Source of the DNA: Gordius sp. MW1
Taxonomy: Eukaryota; Nematomorpha; Gordioida; Gordea; Gordiidae
Assembly: GCA_964036665.1 (NCBI GenBank)
Contig: OZ038527.1
Location: 11,439,835 to 11,503,834, forward strand
DNA length: 64,000 nt
Direction of reading: 5' to 3'
The notes beneath the pieces are model-generated. The model saw nothing but the letters and a program-made list of their open reading frames with translations. It searched no databases and was not told the origin of the DNA. A program made the translations under genes and the position numbers. Position 1 is the first letter of the stretch; each line of letters starts with the position of its first letter. Below, piece by piece: positions 63,701 through 64,000 of the stretch.

Positions 63701-64000
63701 TCTTTCAACCGTATTCATCCGATGAAAGTTGTCGTTTTCAAACGTTGTTTCCATGATAAAAAGTAAAAATTTATCAGAATCAGAAAACTATTACTTTGAA
63801 ATCATGATCGCATAGAGCAATTTTCAAAAATTAAGCACTCACGTTACGATACAACAAACTAATCGCAACAATAAAACGTTGTCTTTTGTCAAAATGATAG
63901 TTCTCGCAGCTTAAAACCTCTTTTCGGAAGTCAATCGAGGATAATAGGATTCTCAAATCGGCTTACTTTTATATATTTTTTCAAGCTCTTTCACATAGAA
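60769..64000 (+). repeat. Right-hand end of the window: trimer remnant and mixed monomers
   Basis: Monomers start at 60769, 61115, 61459, 61802, 62148, 62492, 62838 and 63183, then 63529 and a partial unit from 63874. Units 60,426 and 60,769 are repeated by 61,459 and 61,802 (atatagtttttt with gatataaagt; then gcatctt with a run of nine A after agaatgg). This is a trimer offset of 1,033 bp. Later units carry markers of the 11-mer region: a 22,662-type at 62,492 and gtcttaattgtc at 63,183. The array runs off the right edge. Confidence 0.85.

Larger units (their letters stand above)
1..64000 (+). repeat. Satellite DNA array, ~344-bp monomer, 186 full copies plus one partial
   Basis: The unit-start motif aaacgttgtc (or a one-base variant) recurs every 338-346 bp from position 1 to 63,874, with one short unit of 321 bp. 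All units share one orientation and abut without spacers or foreign sequence. A typical unit is about 30% G+C by hand count. Pairs of neighbouring units differ at scattered substitutions and small indels, whereas units several positions apart are often nearly identical, which is the signature of higher-order repeats. Long, homogeneous, gene-free tandem arrays of this kind are known from centromeric and pericentromeric heterochromatin of eukaryotes. Location in the genome and species cannot be told from the sequence. I do not recognise the family. Confidence 0.99.

Noticed and set aside
1..64000. CRISPR array or bacterial repeat region
   Set aside because: Units of ~344 bp abut directly with no unique spacers and no cas genes. 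The HOR structure is typical of eukaryotic satellite DNA.
1..64000. Alpha satellite or another named satellite family
   Set aside because: Unit length (344, not 171 bp), composition and motifs do not match alpha satellite. I do not recognise another family from memory, so none is named.
1..64000. Inverted monomers or strand switches
   Set aside because: Reading through the full array, every unit start motif is on the + strand, so no inversion was found.

Overview
The whole 64 kb window is one uninterrupted tandem array of an AT-rich satellite DNA. Taking the conserved motif aaacgttgtc as the unit start, I located 186 complete monomers plus a 127-bp partial one at the right edge. All lie head to tail on the + strand. 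Units span 321-346 bp, nearly all 338-346, with a mean of about 343.4 bp. I see no gene, RNA gene, transposon, CRISPR array or other non-satellite sequence. Open frames never exceed 88 codons and are by-products of the repeat. A hand count on one consensus monomer gives about 30% G+C and 14 CpGs where about 8 are expected, so CpG is not depleted.

The organism is a eukaryote, and the array resembles centromeric or pericentromeric heterochromatin assembled from long reads. The lack of CpG depletion argues against heavy germline cytosine methylation and so leans to an invertebrate such as an insect. I do not recognise the satellite family and name no species.

The monomers fall into two main classes that alternate. 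Class A has tcggcttac, then tttttcaagctc, and usually ttctttcaacc. Class B has ttggcttat, then ttacgctc or atacgctc, and tttattcaacc. They are organised in higher-order repeats (HORs) whose period changes along the window: a 7-mer of about 2.40 kb (1-4.2 kb); a trimer of about 1.03 kb (3.4-7.2 kb); a second 7-mer of 2,409 bp (7.9-12.7 kb); an 8-mer of about 2.74 kb (14.1-19.6 kb); a dimer of 683 bp (19.9-21.3 kb); an 11-mer of about 3.78 kb (23.0-30.6 kb); a trimer (30.2-32.3 kb); and a mixed 7/8/9-monomer region (32.3-39.5 kb).

Above this is a much larger duplication. Positions 17,520-22,661 recur at 39,828-46,665, interrupted by a 5-monomer insertion and a 7-bp deletion. Positions 23,697-34,356 (31 monomers, 10.66 kb) recur at 50,110-60,768. 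Between the two duplicated parts, 46.7-50.1 kb is a reshuffled mosaic. Chimeric monomers mark many of the switch points, as expected from unequal crossover and gene conversion.

Within each monomer the most notable structure is a set of short dyad symmetries. The best is an 8-bp perfect inverted repeat around an 11-nt loop. Four A/T tracts spaced exactly 12 bp apart are also present. I found no CENP-B box. The array may be a centromere-competent, dyad-rich satellite, but that is inference and needs chromatin data.
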